Below the pieces are notes generated by a model. That model saw nothing but the letters and a program-made list of their open reading frames with translations. It was not told the DNA's origin and ran no database searches. From JBBDJB01 sp040880125 (lineage in GTDB: Bacteria > Planctomycetota > Planctomycetia > Pirellulales > JBBDJB01): a DNA stretch of 64,000 nucleotides. A program made the position numbers and the translations under genes. Positions 37,709 through 46,468 of this stretch are shown in pieces (the first letter of the stretch is position 1; every line of letters begins with the position of its first letter). The stretch lies in assembly GCA_040880125.1 (NCBI GenBank), contig JBBDJB010000018.1:310001-374000 (forward strand), read 5' to 3'.

Positions 37709-38770
37709 TCAGCGAGCAGCGGCTTGGGGGGCGGGCGCGGGATTCTTCGGGCCCTGCGGCTGCTGTGCGGCGATGACCTCCGCCATGCGCCGGGCAGCCA
37801 GCGCGCCGCCCTGGTAGTTGTCGGTGGCGACATAGCTGACTTTCAGTTCGCCGTCGTCGTCCAGGTCACTATCGTAGATCACCGTGGGGATGCCTTCGGA
37901 CTTGGCTTCCTCGACCACCTGGATCAGCGCTTGAGCATCGAGCGGGGCGAGGCAGATGCCATCCACCCTTGCGGAGGTGAAGCCCTGCACGACGTTGATC
38001 TGGCCCTCACGGTCGTTTTCCAGCAGCGGACCCTTCCAGCGGATTTCGACATTGCCCAGCTCACGGGCGGCATTGCGCGCGCCGGCGTGGACCGACTTCC
38101 AGAACTCGTGCGTGGTTCCCTTGGGGATGACCGCGATCACGTACTTCGTTTCTTCCGGTTGGAACTCCTCGCCGGAGAACTGTTCCGGCTTGAGCAGTTG
38201 CTTCATCTCGGGCGTGTGCATGTTTTCCGGAGTGGCGATGTATTCGCCGGTCGTGATCCGCTTTTCGACCTGTTCGCCCTCGAGGTGACGGACCATGGTC
38301 GTGACGGCCAGGTAACCCATCTTCACCGGGTCCTGCAGCACGATGCCGTCCATGTGTCCTTCGGCCATGGCGTCGACCATGCGCGGGGTCGGATCGAAGC
38401 CGATGAAGTGCACCTTACCGGCGAGCCCTTCATCCTCCAGCGCGCGGAGCATGCCGGTGGCGTTGGGCTCGCATACGCAGAACACGCCCTGCACCCGCTG
38501 GCCGAACCGGCGGAGGATGCTCTGCGACTTGTCGAGCGACGACTCCGGCGTGGTGCCGGAGTATTGGTTCGAGGAGAGGACGTGGATCTCGGGCGATTCT
38601 TTATCGAGCGTTTCGAGGAAGCCTTGCTCGCGCTGCTCGGTGCTTTCACTTCCCTGCGTGTAGCGCAGCAGCACGACGCCGGGCTCGGCCGTGCCGCTGG
38701 CATTCGATCCGGAGCCGCAGCCAGCGAGTGTGACTGCCAGAAGTGCCAATGCAGTGGTGAAATGCTTCAC
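37709..38770 (-). CDS. Circularly permuted RbsB-type sugar-binding lipoprotein
   Basis: This is a 353-residue binding lipoprotein for the ABC system downstream. The lipobox LAGC ends at Cys18. The order of the fold is swapped. Residues 31-184 (GVVLLRYTQGSES, then FIGFDPTPRMVDAMAEG) match the C-terminal half of RbsB. Residues 208-333 (YVIAVIPKGTTHEFWKSV, then DGICLAPLDAQALI and VATDNYQGG) match the N-terminal half. A charged linker (185-207) joins the old ends, and a Pro/Ala tail closes the protein. Total length is normal, so no domain is missing or doubled. The new ends fall between the old lobe halves, before the strand GVVLLRY. Sugar specificity cannot be read. Confidence 0.85.
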   Translation of the reverse strand: MKHFTTALALLAVTLAGCGSGSNASGTAEPGVVLLRYTQGSESTEQREQGFLETLDKESPEIHVLSSNQYSGTTPESSLDKSQSILRRFGQRVQGVFCVCEPNATGMLRALEDEGLAGKVHFIGFDPTPRMVDAMAEGHMDGIVLQDPVKMGYLAVTTMVRHLEGEQVEKRITTGEYIATPENMHTPEMKQLLKPEQFSGEEFQPEETKYVIAVIPKGTTHEFWKSVHAGARNAARELGNVEIRWKGPLLENDREGQINVVQGFTSARVDGICLAPLDAQALIQVVEEAKSEGIPTVIYDSDLDDDGELKVSYVATDNYQGGALAARRMAEVIAAQQPQGPKNPAPAPQAAAR

Positions 38771-38997
38771 GGTTTGCCCTCCGGCCGCCGGGTTGAGCCG
38801 CCAACGCGTTCGACGCGCGCCGCCATCAGCGGGCGCCGCGGTCGGCTCGAATCCACGGGAAACAAATTTCGCGCGGGCAGGAAAACAGGACTAGTACAAT
38901 GGGACTTATCGTACCGCACGGGCTGGGGTGTTCCTAGTACTGGTCCGCACGGTGGGGCCACCCGGCCGCGATCCGCTCATGCTCAACGCGAGGGGAG

Positions 38998-39735
38998 TCA
39001 GTCCGACGGATAGGGGAGGTCCTCGCCGCACAGCTCGTTGAGGGCGTTGTGCGCGGCGCGCTGCTCGGCCTCCTTCTTGCTGCGTCCCCAGGCGGGCGGG
39101 AAGCGAGTCTGTCCGATCTGGGCCGACATCTGGAAGCACTTGCTGTGATCGGGCCCCTTTTCGTCGAGCAGTTCATAGCTGGGCGTGGTGCCCTGCTCGC
39201 GCTGCACGAACTGTTGCAGCATCGACTTATAGTTATTGCCGGATTCGCCCGAGGCAGCCCGTTCGATCTCCGGGGCAACGTACCGGTGAATGAACTTTCG
39301 CGAGGCGGACGCGCCCCCGTCCAGATAGAGCGCCGCGATCAGCGCTTCAAAGACGTCGGCGAGCACGGACATCGGCACGTGCGGATCGGTGGTCATCCCC
39401 TTGCCGAGGATCAGGAATTCTTCCAGGTTCAGCGCCTGGCTGATCTCGGCACAGGTTTGCCGGCTGACCACGATTGACTTCAGCCGGGTCAGATCGCCTT
39501 CGAGAAACTCGGGGTATTTGGCGTAGAGAAACTCGCACACGACAACGCCCAGGATGGCGTCGCCCAGGAACTCGAGCCGTTCATTCGAGGCGAGCCGATG
39601 CTCCGCTCCCGAGGCATGTGTCAGTGCCGCCTCCAGGAGCGAAAGATCGTTAAATCGGTAATCGATCCGCTCCTGGCAGCCTGATAGCTTCTCCGCGAGC
39701 GAGTCGCTCAAGCCCTCCGGGGGCGCATCTGCCAT
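38998..39735 (-). CDS. rnc: Ribonuclease III
   Basis: This is a 245-residue RNase III, which cuts double-stranded RNA in rRNA maturation and mRNA decay. The signature NERLEFLGDA lies at residues 51-60. The second catalytic region, DVFEALIAALYLD, lies near 127, and a C-terminal double-stranded-RNA-binding domain runs about 165-238 (GRSKKEAEQRAAHNALNEL). A GAAGGG stands before the ATG. It is monocistronic here; the sugar-binding-protein gene begins 227 bases downstream on the same strand. Confidence 0.95.
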   Translation of the reverse strand: MADAPPEGLSDSLAEKLSGCQERIDYRFNDLSLLEAALTHASGAEHRLASNERLEFLGDAILGVVVCEFLYAKYPEFLEGDLTRLKSIVVSRQTCAEISQALNLEEFLILGKGMTTDPHVPMSVLADVFEALIAALYLDGGASASRKFIHRYVAPEIERAASGESGNNYKSMLQQFVQREQGTTPSYELLDEKGPDHSKCFQMSAQIGQTRFPPAWGRSKKEAEQRAAHNALNELCGEDLPYPSD

Positions 39736-40196
39736 GAATCACCCTTCACGCGACGTTGGCGCAAGTCACATACCGGCTACTTAACTCTAATCACGGTATA
39801 GCCTTTTGTCAACGCTGAGGAAGGGGGCGGCTGCTGAGGCCGGGTGTGGCGGGTAAGGATAATGCCGAGAAGGCGGCCAGCCCCCGGGGGTCGGCCGCGT
39901 CGCTGCGGTGAACGGGCCAGTCGGCCCCGTGCCGCGCGAGGGCAACGACTTGTCCCGCCGCGCAGCTTGACCGGCCGTAGCGGCATACTAAGAATGCATT
40001 GAGTCGCCCGTGGCAATCGCCTTGTAGTTTCGCCCGAGAGGATCTCGCCCGAACGAGGCACCAATAAGTATCAGAGAAGTGCGGTCGTCGCCCAGTTCTC
40101 CCTCCCCCGCGGGTTTCCAGCCTTCTTTCCGCATTCACTCGCCCTGTGACACTGTTACGCCGTGCGAGAAACGCGCTGCCCCGAAGGTAAAGTCGT
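39736..40196. other. Divergent intergenic region between rnc and the CbiA-like gene
   Basis: This should hold both promoters. No gene, repeat or hairpin stands out. Open frames here are arginine-rich shadows. Confidence 0.45.
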
Positions 40197-41546
40197 ATGT
40201 CGAATTGGCCACGTCTTGCGGTTGGAACGGTTCAGCCGACCGCCGACCATCTGCCGATGCTCTGGGCGCTGTGCGAAGTCATCCGGCGCCGTGGAATACA
40301 ACCTCAGGTCTTCCATTCGCAGTCAAACTTTCGGGACGCAGTGGGGGGCGACGTCATCTGCGGCGTTCGCGCCCGCTACCTCGATAGCTGGCTGATGTCA
40401 CCGGAACTGTGCGGCGAAAGCTTCATGCACGGTGCACAGGGGAGCGATCTGGCGATTGTGGCCGGACGGTATCCATCGGCCGTGGCGGCCGGGGGCGGCT
40501 CCGGCACAAAGCCTTCCGGCGGCAGCCTGGTGGACGTGTGCGATTGGCTCGACCTCGCCGCATTGGTGGTCGTCGATGTCGCACAGCTCACGCCGTGTCG
40601 ACTACCGGTGCTGCCGGCGACAGCATCGGGGCTGTTGCTCGACGGAGTTGCCCCGGATGAGCTGGCCCATTGGGCGACCATGCTGGAATCGCTGTGGGGA
40701 ATTCCCGTGCTGGGCGCACTGCCGCCTGGGCCAGGTCTGAAGGCGAAGTTGCACGACTGCAAGGCGAGGGTCACCACGCCTTGCGCCCTGTGCGAACAAC
40801 TGGGCGATCATCTGGCGGCCTCACTTCGCGTTGACCGGTTGCTGCAGTTGGCTGGTCGGCCGGCGCTGACGAGGCGTGCGTCCTGGTTGTTTCGGGCCGG
40901 GAATAAGCTCGACGGGTTGCGGGTCGCCGTGGCGTACGATGAAGCCTTCAACCATTACTTCCCCGACGTGCTCGACGTGCTGGAGCTGCAAGGCGCCGAA
41001 GTGCAGGACTTTTCGCCCCTGCATGACGACAAGCTGCCCGACGCCTGCGACGTGATTTATTTGGGCGGTGGCCGGCTTGCCGCCTTCGCACCGGATTTGG
41101 CACGCAATTCCTGTTTGCCGGTCGCTCTGCGGGATCACGTCCGTCAAGGCAAGCGGATATACGCCGAAGGCGACGGCCTGGCATATCTGTGCCAACAAGT
41201 ACAACTGTCCGGCGCGGCTTACGCCATGGCGGGTGTCCTGCCGGCGGTGGCGGTTGCCCAACAAGACCTGTCGCCGCCTGAACCGGTGGAAATCACGCTG
41301 GCGCAACATCACTGGCTGGGTAGCGGAGGATCGAAGCTCCGCGGCTATCGAACGGGCGAGTGGGACATTCGGCGGCTTGCCAGCCTGGCCAGCTTTGTCG
41401 CCGAACGCGATCGCTCTCTCGACCTGGTGGGCTATCACAACGCGGCCGGTTCGCGGCTTGCCCTCAATTTTGCCGCCCAGCCGCAGTTTCTTCAGCGATT
41501 CGCCTCGGGCCGTCGGCCGCACGTCGACACGATTCCGGTGCGCTGA
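40197..41546 (+). CDS. CbiA/CobB-like protein lacking P-loop and catalytic Cys
   Basis: This 449-residue protein follows the cobyrinate a,c-diamide synthase layout. RYLDSWLMSPELCGESF near residue 60 matches the RxLDxWM block, and the C-terminal half resembles the class I amidotransferase domain (RVAVAYDEAFNHYFPD near 243). The two catalytic elements are missing. The N-terminal nucleotide loop reads GTVQPTADHL, without GKT, and the Cys nucleophile block reads AEGDGLAYL where active enzymes have GECGGL. Length is normal, so this is divergence rather than truncation. It is probably inactive as an amidase and may have a binding or regulatory role. No cobalamin genes neighbour it. Confidence 0.7.
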   Translation: MSNWPRLAVGTVQPTADHLPMLWALCEVIRRRGIQPQVFHSQSNFRDAVGGDVICGVRARYLDSWLMSPELCGESFMHGAQGSDLAIVAGRYPSAVAAGGGSGTKPSGGSLVDVCDWLDLAALVVVDVAQLTPCRLPVLPATASGLLLDGVAPDELAHWATMLESLWGIPVLGALPPGPGLKAKLHDCKARVTTPCALCEQLGDHLAASLRVDRLLQLAGRPALTRRASWLFRAGNKLDGLRVAVAYDEAFNHYFPDVLDVLELQGAEVQDFSPLHDDKLPDACDVIYLGGGRLAAFAPDLARNSCLPVALRDHVRQGKRIYAEGDGLAYLCQQVQLSGAAYAMAGVLPAVAVAQQDLSPPEPVEITLAQHHWLGSGGSKLRGYRTGEWDIRRLASLASFVAERDRSLDLVGYHNAAGSRLALNFAAQPQFLQRFASGRRPHVDTIPVR

Positions 41547-41885
41547 GTGCGGGGCGTTGATCGTGTCATTCTGGCCGTGTTTCCATAGGATTGCGACTCG
41601 CATCGCGCTGCGTGTGGCTTTGACACAACTCGGCGGCTAACCGATACTCAGTCGCGGCGCGATCGCTCCTTGCCGGCGTCGCCGACCGTGAGGAGATCGT
41701 GGACCTGCGCTTCGCGCGGGGCGGCGATCTCCTCTCCTCCCGAGGCCGAACCGACCCGACGGCATCCGCGCTCACCACGACCGCCGGGGAATCACAACGG
41801 CCGCGTCCGGGATTCTTCCGGCGAATGCCGAAACGCCTGGCATGCGACCGCCGACACACCGCAGAAGCATCGAGGAAACAGGCCG
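41547..41885. other. Leader region upstream of mgtE
   Basis: No gene is seen. A large hairpin at 41690-41734 is the main feature; the mgtE start is about 150 bases further on. Reading frames crossing it belong to the 5' extension of mgtE and lack ribosome sites. Confidence 0.5.
41690..41734 (+). promoter_or_regulatory. Structured leader of mgtE (candidate cis-regulator)
   Basis: A perfect 10-bp stem, GAGGAGATCG (41690-41699) with CGATCTCCTC (41725-41734), encloses a second hairpin CTGCGC, TTC, GCGCGG. It lies about 150 bases upstream of the Mg2+ transporter start. It does not match the M-box riboswitch as I know it. A regulatory role is an inference from position and structure. Confidence 0.4.
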
Positions 41886-43259
41886 ATGATCAATCCGCTC
41901 TATCTGCCTGAACTGCGGGAAATGCTCGCGGAGAACGATGCCGACGATCTGCGCGAGTTCTGCACCGCGCTGCACCCGGCGCGGACCGCCGAGTTCATGG
42001 AGGGGCTCGATCCGGAGTCCGCCTGGCGGGTGCTCACGTTCGCCGACATGCCGCAGCGCGTCGAGATCTTCAGCTACTTCGAAGAATCCATGCAGTTGTC
42101 GATTCTCGAAACCGCCGACCGCCGCGCGATCGGCCAGCTCATCGCCCACCTGCCACCGGACGACCGCGTCGACCTGCTCAACAAGGTCGATCCGCGCATC
42201 GTCGACGAGCTGTTCCCGCTCATTCCGCTGAAGGCGCGGCGCGACATTCTGCGGTTGAGCTCGTATCCCGAGGGGACGGCCGGCGCGCTGATGACGACCG
42301 GCTTTGCGCGGCTGGACGAGAATCTGAGCGTCGCCGCCGCACTGGGAGAGATTGGCCGTCAGGCCGAACGACTCGAAACAATCTACTACGTGTACATCGT
42401 GGACGAAGGCGGCCATCTTCGCGGCCTTGTCTCGGCCCGACAGCTCGTTTCGAACCTGGGCCATCCCGAGATGAAGATTGGGGAGCTGATGGAGACCGAG
42501 CTGGTCGCCGTGAACGTGACGGACGATCAGGAGAAGGTTGCTGAAAAGGTGGCGCACTTCGACCTCTTGGCGATTCCCGTAGTGGATCACGAGCACCATT
42601 TGCTGGGGATCATCACGCACGATGACATCATTGACGTGATGCGGGAAGAGGCCACTGAAGACGCATTGCGGCTATCGGCCGTCGATCCGCTAGAGGCGAG
42701 CTATCTGAACACGCACTGGTTCACGATCACCTGGAAGCGCGGGATCTGGTTGATCATCCTGTTCTTTGCGGCGATGATCACGGCCTATTCGCTGCGATCG
42801 TTCGAGGATGCGCTGCAGCAGGTGAGCTGGCTGGTGCTGTTTATTCCGCTGGTGATCTCCAGCGGCGGCAATTCCGGCAGCCAGTCGGCGACGCTCGTAA
42901 TCACGGCTATGACCTCGGGAGACGTGAAGCTGCGCGACTGGGCCCGGGTGGTGAAGCGAGAGCTGATCACCGGACTCTGTTTGGGCGCATTCCTCGGGCT
43001 GCTCGGCTACGGAATCGCCTATCTGCTCACGCCCGACCCATTCTCGGCGCTGGTGATCCCGGTGACGATAACTCTCGTCGTCATCTGCGGCACGCTGTGC
43101 GGCTCGATCCTGCCGATGCTGTTCCGCCGGCTGGGGCTCGACCCCGCACTGATGAGCAACCCGTTCGTCGCGGGCCTGATCGACATCGCGGGCATCATTA
43201 TCTACATGCAGGTGTCGATGTTGATGTTGCAAGAACTGCGAGAGTCAACCGGCAATTGA
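41886..43259 (+). CDS. mgtE: Magnesium transporter MgtE
   Basis: This is a 457-residue Mg2+ channel/transporter. An N-terminal helical domain (about 1-130) leads to two CBS domains (about 135-255, with IPVVDHEHHLLGIITHDD), a connecting helix and five membrane helices. The pore motif appears as SSGGNSGSQSATLV near 325. Cytoplasmic Mg2+ binding by the first two domains is known to gate the pore. I chose the ATG at 41886, with AGGAAA upstream, over the long in-frame extension. Confidence 0.93.
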   Translation: MINPLYLPELREMLAENDADDLREFCTALHPARTAEFMEGLDPESAWRVLTFADMPQRVEIFSYFEESMQLSILETADRRAIGQLIAHLPPDDRVDLLNKVDPRIVDELFPLIPLKARRDILRLSSYPEGTAGALMTTGFARLDENLSVAAALGEIGRQAERLETIYYVYIVDEGGHLRGLVSARQLVSNLGHPEMKIGELMETELVAVNVTDDQEKVAEKVAHFDLLAIPVVDHEHHLLGIITHDDIIDVMREEATEDALRLSAVDPLEASYLNTHWFTITWKRGIWLIILFFAAMITAYSLRSFEDALQQVSWLVLFIPLVISSGGNSGSQSATLVITAMTSGDVKLRDWARVVKRELITGLCLGAFLGLLGYGIAYLLTPDPFSALVIPVTITLVVICGTLCGSILPMLFRRLGLDPALMSNPFVAGLIDIAGIIIYMQVSMLMLQELRESTGN

Positions 43260-43290
43260 CGCTCGGTCGCAGTTGCAGTGAACCGCATCG

Positions 43291-43626
43291 CTATACGTCC
43301 AGCACCGGGTGGCCGACGTACATTTGCAGGATCTGGCTTTGCACTTTGATGGCGCGGACCAGCACCCAGATCTGATCGGGCGAGAACTTGCGAGGATCGG
43401 AGTTGGCAAGCGCCTCCAACTCTTCGGTCATGGCGGAGTGCTGATCGGTGGCCGCCTGCACGCGCAGTCCCGACTCCGTCCAGGCAGTGGCCAGGACCGC
43501 TTCGTCTTCCAACGCATTCAAGTCGTCGAACGAGTTGACGAGCAGAAGGCAGGCGCGGGCAATCTCGTGGGGATTCGCGTCGGGTTGAAGCTGTTCAACC
43601 CGACGAACGAGTTCCTTCAGGTTCAT
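43291..43626 (-). CDS. Conserved small protein of unknown function
   Basis: This is a 111-residue, mainly helical protein with Asp/Glu-rich stretches (DDLNALEDEAVLATAW) and no membrane segment. The start at 43626 gives MNLKELVRRVEQLQPD, a typical folded N terminus; the longer frame to 43815 is basic and low-complexity. It converges with mgtE, 31 bases away. I do not recognise a family. Confidence 0.6.
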   Translation of the reverse strand: MNLKELVRRVEQLQPDANPHEIARACLLLVNSFDDLNALEDEAVLATAWTESGLRVQAATDQHSAMTEELEALANSDPRKFSPDQIWVLVRAIKVQSQILQMYVGHPVLDV

Positions 43627-44070
43627 GGCTCGGTTCCGCGTTGGTGGCAACGTCAAGGAGGCGCGAAATCGTCGTGGAATCGGAGCGGATGGAAGTCGGT
43701 TCGTATCAGCAGTGTGTGATTGCAGCGTCGCCCCCTTCTGCGGGACACTGCGGAAGTGTCGCGCCAAGCGGCTTCCGCCGGGGGAGCGCTGATTTCCAGC
43801 CCAAGTGTAGGTCACTGCATCGTGGGTTCGGCGACATCACCGTTTGCAGCAAGATTGGGACCAACTGCCCGTCACCCCGATTGCTGGCCGCGGCGGCTGA
43901 TAGCCGGCATAATAGGAGTAACGCCACGCGCACGAATGTTCCGGCTTGAAAGTTGCAGGCAGACGATGCAGGTGCTACCAACGAGCAGGCTTGTAGGGGC
44001 GGTCGCGGCAGACTCTGCCCGCACCGGCCGTTGATTCGAAGCGGCCGCCTTCACCATAAGGATCCACTTC
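43627..44070. other. Divergent intergenic region
   Basis: This carries the upstream regions of the genes at 43626 (minus) and 44071 (plus). I see nothing else in it. Confidence 0.4.
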
Positions 44071-44736
44071 ATGCGACGCTGCCAGTTTTGTCACCGTGAA
44101 GTACGCAACTCGGCGGACGGGATGTGTCCCTACTGTGGACGGGTGCTCGCGGCGGAGTCGGAAGTCCAATGGACGAGCGTGGCCCGGCTGTCCAACTTGG
44201 CCGAGGCCGGATTCTTCTCTCAGATGCTGGCCGATGAAGGCATCGAGTCGCAGATCCGCCAGCATGATGATTTCAGCGCGCTGGATGGCTCGTGGTCGAG
44301 TGTCTATGTAATGCAGGTTCCTCAAGCCGACGCGCAGCGGGCGACGGAGCGGATCCGCCAGGAACTATCCAGCGGCGGCGTCGAAGAGCTTGGCACGACA
44401 TTCAAGCCCGAGACGGTCGGCGCCGCGGTGGCCTGGAAGCCGGTCGCATTGATGCTATTTGCCGGAAGTCTAGCGTATCTGGCCGGGCAGAACGTACCGC
44501 GGCACGAGGGGCAGGTGCCGCAAAACGACTCCCGCGCGTCGCTTTGGGACGCGGTCCGACAGATCGAAACTCCGCTGGTGAGCGAACCGGCCGCGGGCGG
44601 TGCGCGATTCCGCTTGTCGTACGATCGCGCCCACGCTGTGTTTCTGCTGGAGGAAGACCGCGACGGCGATGGGCGATACGACCAGCGCCGGGCCTTTCAT
44701 CAGCGCTCGCGCCCGGTACAGAACCTGGCACGGTAG
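44071..44736 (+). CDS. Zinc-ribbon membrane protein with DUF2007-like domain
   Basis: This is a 221-residue protein. A zinc ribbon uses C4, C7, C19 and C22 (CQFC and CPYC). A DUF2007-like segment follows (about 33-95: SNLAEAGFFSQMLADEGIE). One membrane helix lies near 127-144. Near the C terminus the sequence EEDRDGDGRYDQRR resembles a calcium-binding DxDxDG loop. This layout suggests a small envelope protein with metal sites; its function is unknown. AAGGA precedes the ATG. Confidence 0.68.
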   Translation: MRRCQFCHREVRNSADGMCPYCGRVLAAESEVQWTSVARLSNLAEAGFFSQMLADEGIESQIRQHDDFSALDGSWSSVYVMQVPQADAQRATERIRQELSSGGVEELGTTFKPETVGAAVAWKPVALMLFAGSLAYLAGQNVPRHEGQVPQNDSRASLWDAVRQIETPLVSEPAAGGARFRLSYDRAHAVFLLEEDRDGDGRYDQRRAFHQRSRPVQNLAR

Positions 44737-44749
44737 TGGCGTAGATGTA

Positions 44750-44771
44750 GCACAGACATTACGGTCTGTGC
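44750..44771. repeat. Palindromic GCACAGACA element, copy 2
   Basis: GCACAGAC with GTCTGTGC, ATTACG loop, matching the element at 34924-34945. It lies 14 bases after the zinc-ribbon gene. Confidence 0.62.
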
Positions 44772-44790
44772 GCGGAGGACGATCTGGAAA

Positions 44791-44864
44791 GGGGAATGGC
44801 TCCCTCCCAAATCAACATTGTCCCTTCACGTGTGCGATGCGCTTCAGGGAGCCTGTTCCCTTTT
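44791..44864. repeat. Spaced inverted repeat ending in a T-run
   Basis: GGGAA (44792-44796) and GGCTCCCT (44798-44805) pair with AGGGAGCC (44846-44853) and TTCCC (44856-44860), about 13 bp with one bulge and a 40-base loop. TTTT follows (44861-44864). It may act as a terminator for the plus-strand gene, but the loop is long for one, so a dispersed repeat is equally likely. Confidence 0.5.
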
Positions 44865-45184
44865 CAGCAGGCATCTTGCCTTCGCGGATTCTCCGGCCGA
44901 CTTTCCGCCGGTGCCGTCACTAGGACCGCTGCAAACCGAGCGGATGCGCGCCGCTCGTAACGACGGGTTTCGCGGCGCGTGATTTGAGGGATCTCGCGGC
45001 TGTTCGCACCCTGTCGTGCGGCGAGAAATCTCTGCGCCACCACGCTTTGCCACGCCGATACTGCCAATCGGGCGGGGAAGGCTCGGCCGGATGAGCAGCG
45101 ACCCTCCGCGCTGGAACGCCGTAGAAAAGAACGGGCGAGTCGTTCGCGGGGGCAAGTCCCAAACCGAATACAAGGATATGCAGG

Positions 45185-45469
45185 ATGGAAACGACGTTTC
45201 GGATTGTGACGCGAGGCGCCGACGGCGAGCTCCGCACCAAGGATTACCTCAGGCCCGACACGCTGATCAAGAAGCACACGCAAATCGGCGTGGACGATTG
45301 CAGCACCGATCTGAGCCTGCGGGGCTTGCCGATCTTTCGCGGTTTGATTGGCCCCATGCCTGAGGCAAAGAATGTCGTTCGCTACGAGTCGCCGGACGTC
45401 TTCGAGACGCTCACCAAGGAATGGAGCACGGCGAAGACGGGCCGCCGCCCACGTCGCAGTTTGACGTAA
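45185..45469 (+). CDS. Conserved small protein of unknown function
   Basis: This is a 94-residue soluble protein with an N-terminal basic/acidic strand-like region (METTFRIVTRGADGELRT) and a mid-protein RGLPIFRGLIGPMPEAKN. The C terminus is basic. AAGGA stands about 8 bases before the ATG. I know no function, and no neighbour suggests one; a divergent or convergent partner is absent. The coding call rests on the ribosome site and an amino-acid mix unlike the shadows around it. Confidence 0.55.
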   Translation: METTFRIVTRGADGELRTKDYLRPDTLIKKHTQIGVDDCSTDLSLRGLPIFRGLIGPMPEAKNVVRYESPDVFETLTKEWSTAKTGRRPRRSLT

Positions 45470-45507
45470 CGTCGCGGGGTGGCGCGTACGATTCGGGCAA
45501 TAGCCAG

Positions 45508-46089
45508 TTAGCGCCGCACGGTTCCATCGGCGGAGCGCCACCCGCTGGCTTCGCGAGGAGGGTCGCTCTCCAGTCGTGCGACTCCGCCGACTGCCTGGCG
45601 GCTGGCGACGGCCGTGCCGCTGGTGGCCGGACCGACGGCGACGCGCTCGATGACCTCGGTGTTGGCCAACCGCTGCATGGTGACCGGCACATCGACGACG
45701 CGCCGCTCGGGCACCCATTCGCTGCGAGTAACGGGAGTCTCGACGATTTCGGTGCGCGTTTCCCAGCGCGTGATCGGCACTTGCTCGTGCACAATGTAAG
45801 GCTGGGAGAAGGGATTCCAGCGCCCGTACATCCGCGGCACCCATTGGTACTCGACGACGGGTGTCTGAACCGTGCGGACCTGGTCGCGCGTTTCCGATGT
45901 GATCTGCTGCCGGTAGACGAGTTGCTCGCGCTGCTCGGTGCTCGTCGAAACGACCGGCCGCTGCACGACGCGTCGCGTCTCGCGAATCGTCTGTCCGTTT
46001 TGTTCAAAGTAGCGGACCTCATCGGCCGGGGCCGATGCGACCAGCAGGGGCAACATCGTGAGCAGCATCAAGACCGTTCGTCGACCCAT
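45508..46089 (-). CDS. Secreted protein with VxxP repeats
   Basis: This is a 193-residue protein with a signal peptide (cleavage after APA, about 22). The mature part has repeated short segments ending in V..P: VVQRPVV, VQTPVVEYQWVP, EQVPITRWETR, EIVETPVTRSEWVP and VVDVPVTM. These are Arg/Thr-rich and predicted to form strands. The ATG at 46089 follows GGGAG. The sequence resembles surface or stalk-associated planctomycete proteins, but no family can be named. It converges with the gene at 45185. Confidence 0.65.
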   Translation of the reverse strand: MGRRTVLMLLTMLPLLVASAPADEVRYFEQNGQTIRETRRVVQRPVVSTSTEQREQLVYRQQITSETRDQVRTVQTPVVEYQWVPRMYGRWNPFSQPYIVHEQVPITRWETRTEIVETPVTRSEWVPERRVVDVPVTMQRLANTEVIERVAVGPATSGTAVASRQAVGGVARLESDPPREASGWRSADGTVRR

Positions 46090-46468
46090 CGTCTTACTCC
46101 CATTCCGTTGGAAAAAGCGCCCCTGGGAATCAGGATGTGTGAACGAGCCGACGCGAGCCATCGCTCCGGGCCACCTTCAGTGGCGGCTGTACGCCGGCAT
46201 ACTACCTAATCCGGTTCTACGCCTTGTATCGGTCGGGCGCCAGCAGCAGCATTAGCCGGGATGCCCGATGGCGAATCGGCGGCAGTCCGATTTCATCCCT
46301 GCTGTTCCCTCCGTCGCGGGGGTGGGGGAACTAAAAGCCGACGCACGTTCCGCAGAGTGGCCACTTGAAAAGCCGCCAGCGATGGGGCACCTTGGGGGGG
46401 CGACGGTGTGCTCGCGTACCACCGGACGGCTTCGCCCTGCCCCGATGCGTTGAAGGAGGTAGCTAGCA
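46090..46468. other. Divergent intergenic region
   Basis: This carries the upstream regions of the VxxP protein (minus) and the Trm112-like gene (plus). No gene or clear repeat is visible. Confidence 0.4.

Larger units (their letters stand above)
44737..45184. other. Intergenic region with palindromes
   Basis: This contains one GCACAGAC element (44750-44771) and a spaced GGCTCCCT inverted repeat (44791-44860). The remainder shows no gene. Confidence 0.5.

Noticed and set aside
37484..39013. A 509-codon plus-strand frame over the binding-protein gene
   Set aside because: It is the complement of the permuted lipoprotein gene and has no recognisable domain.
41670..41885. N-terminal extension of MgtE
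   Set aside because: The extension is Arg/Pro-rich, lacks a ribosome site, and overlaps the leader hairpin; the ATG at 41886 matches the family start.
41640..41885. M-box Mg2+ riboswitch upstream of mgtE
   Set aside because: The hairpin is present, but I could not find the conserved core sequences of the M-box; a covariance-model search would settle it.
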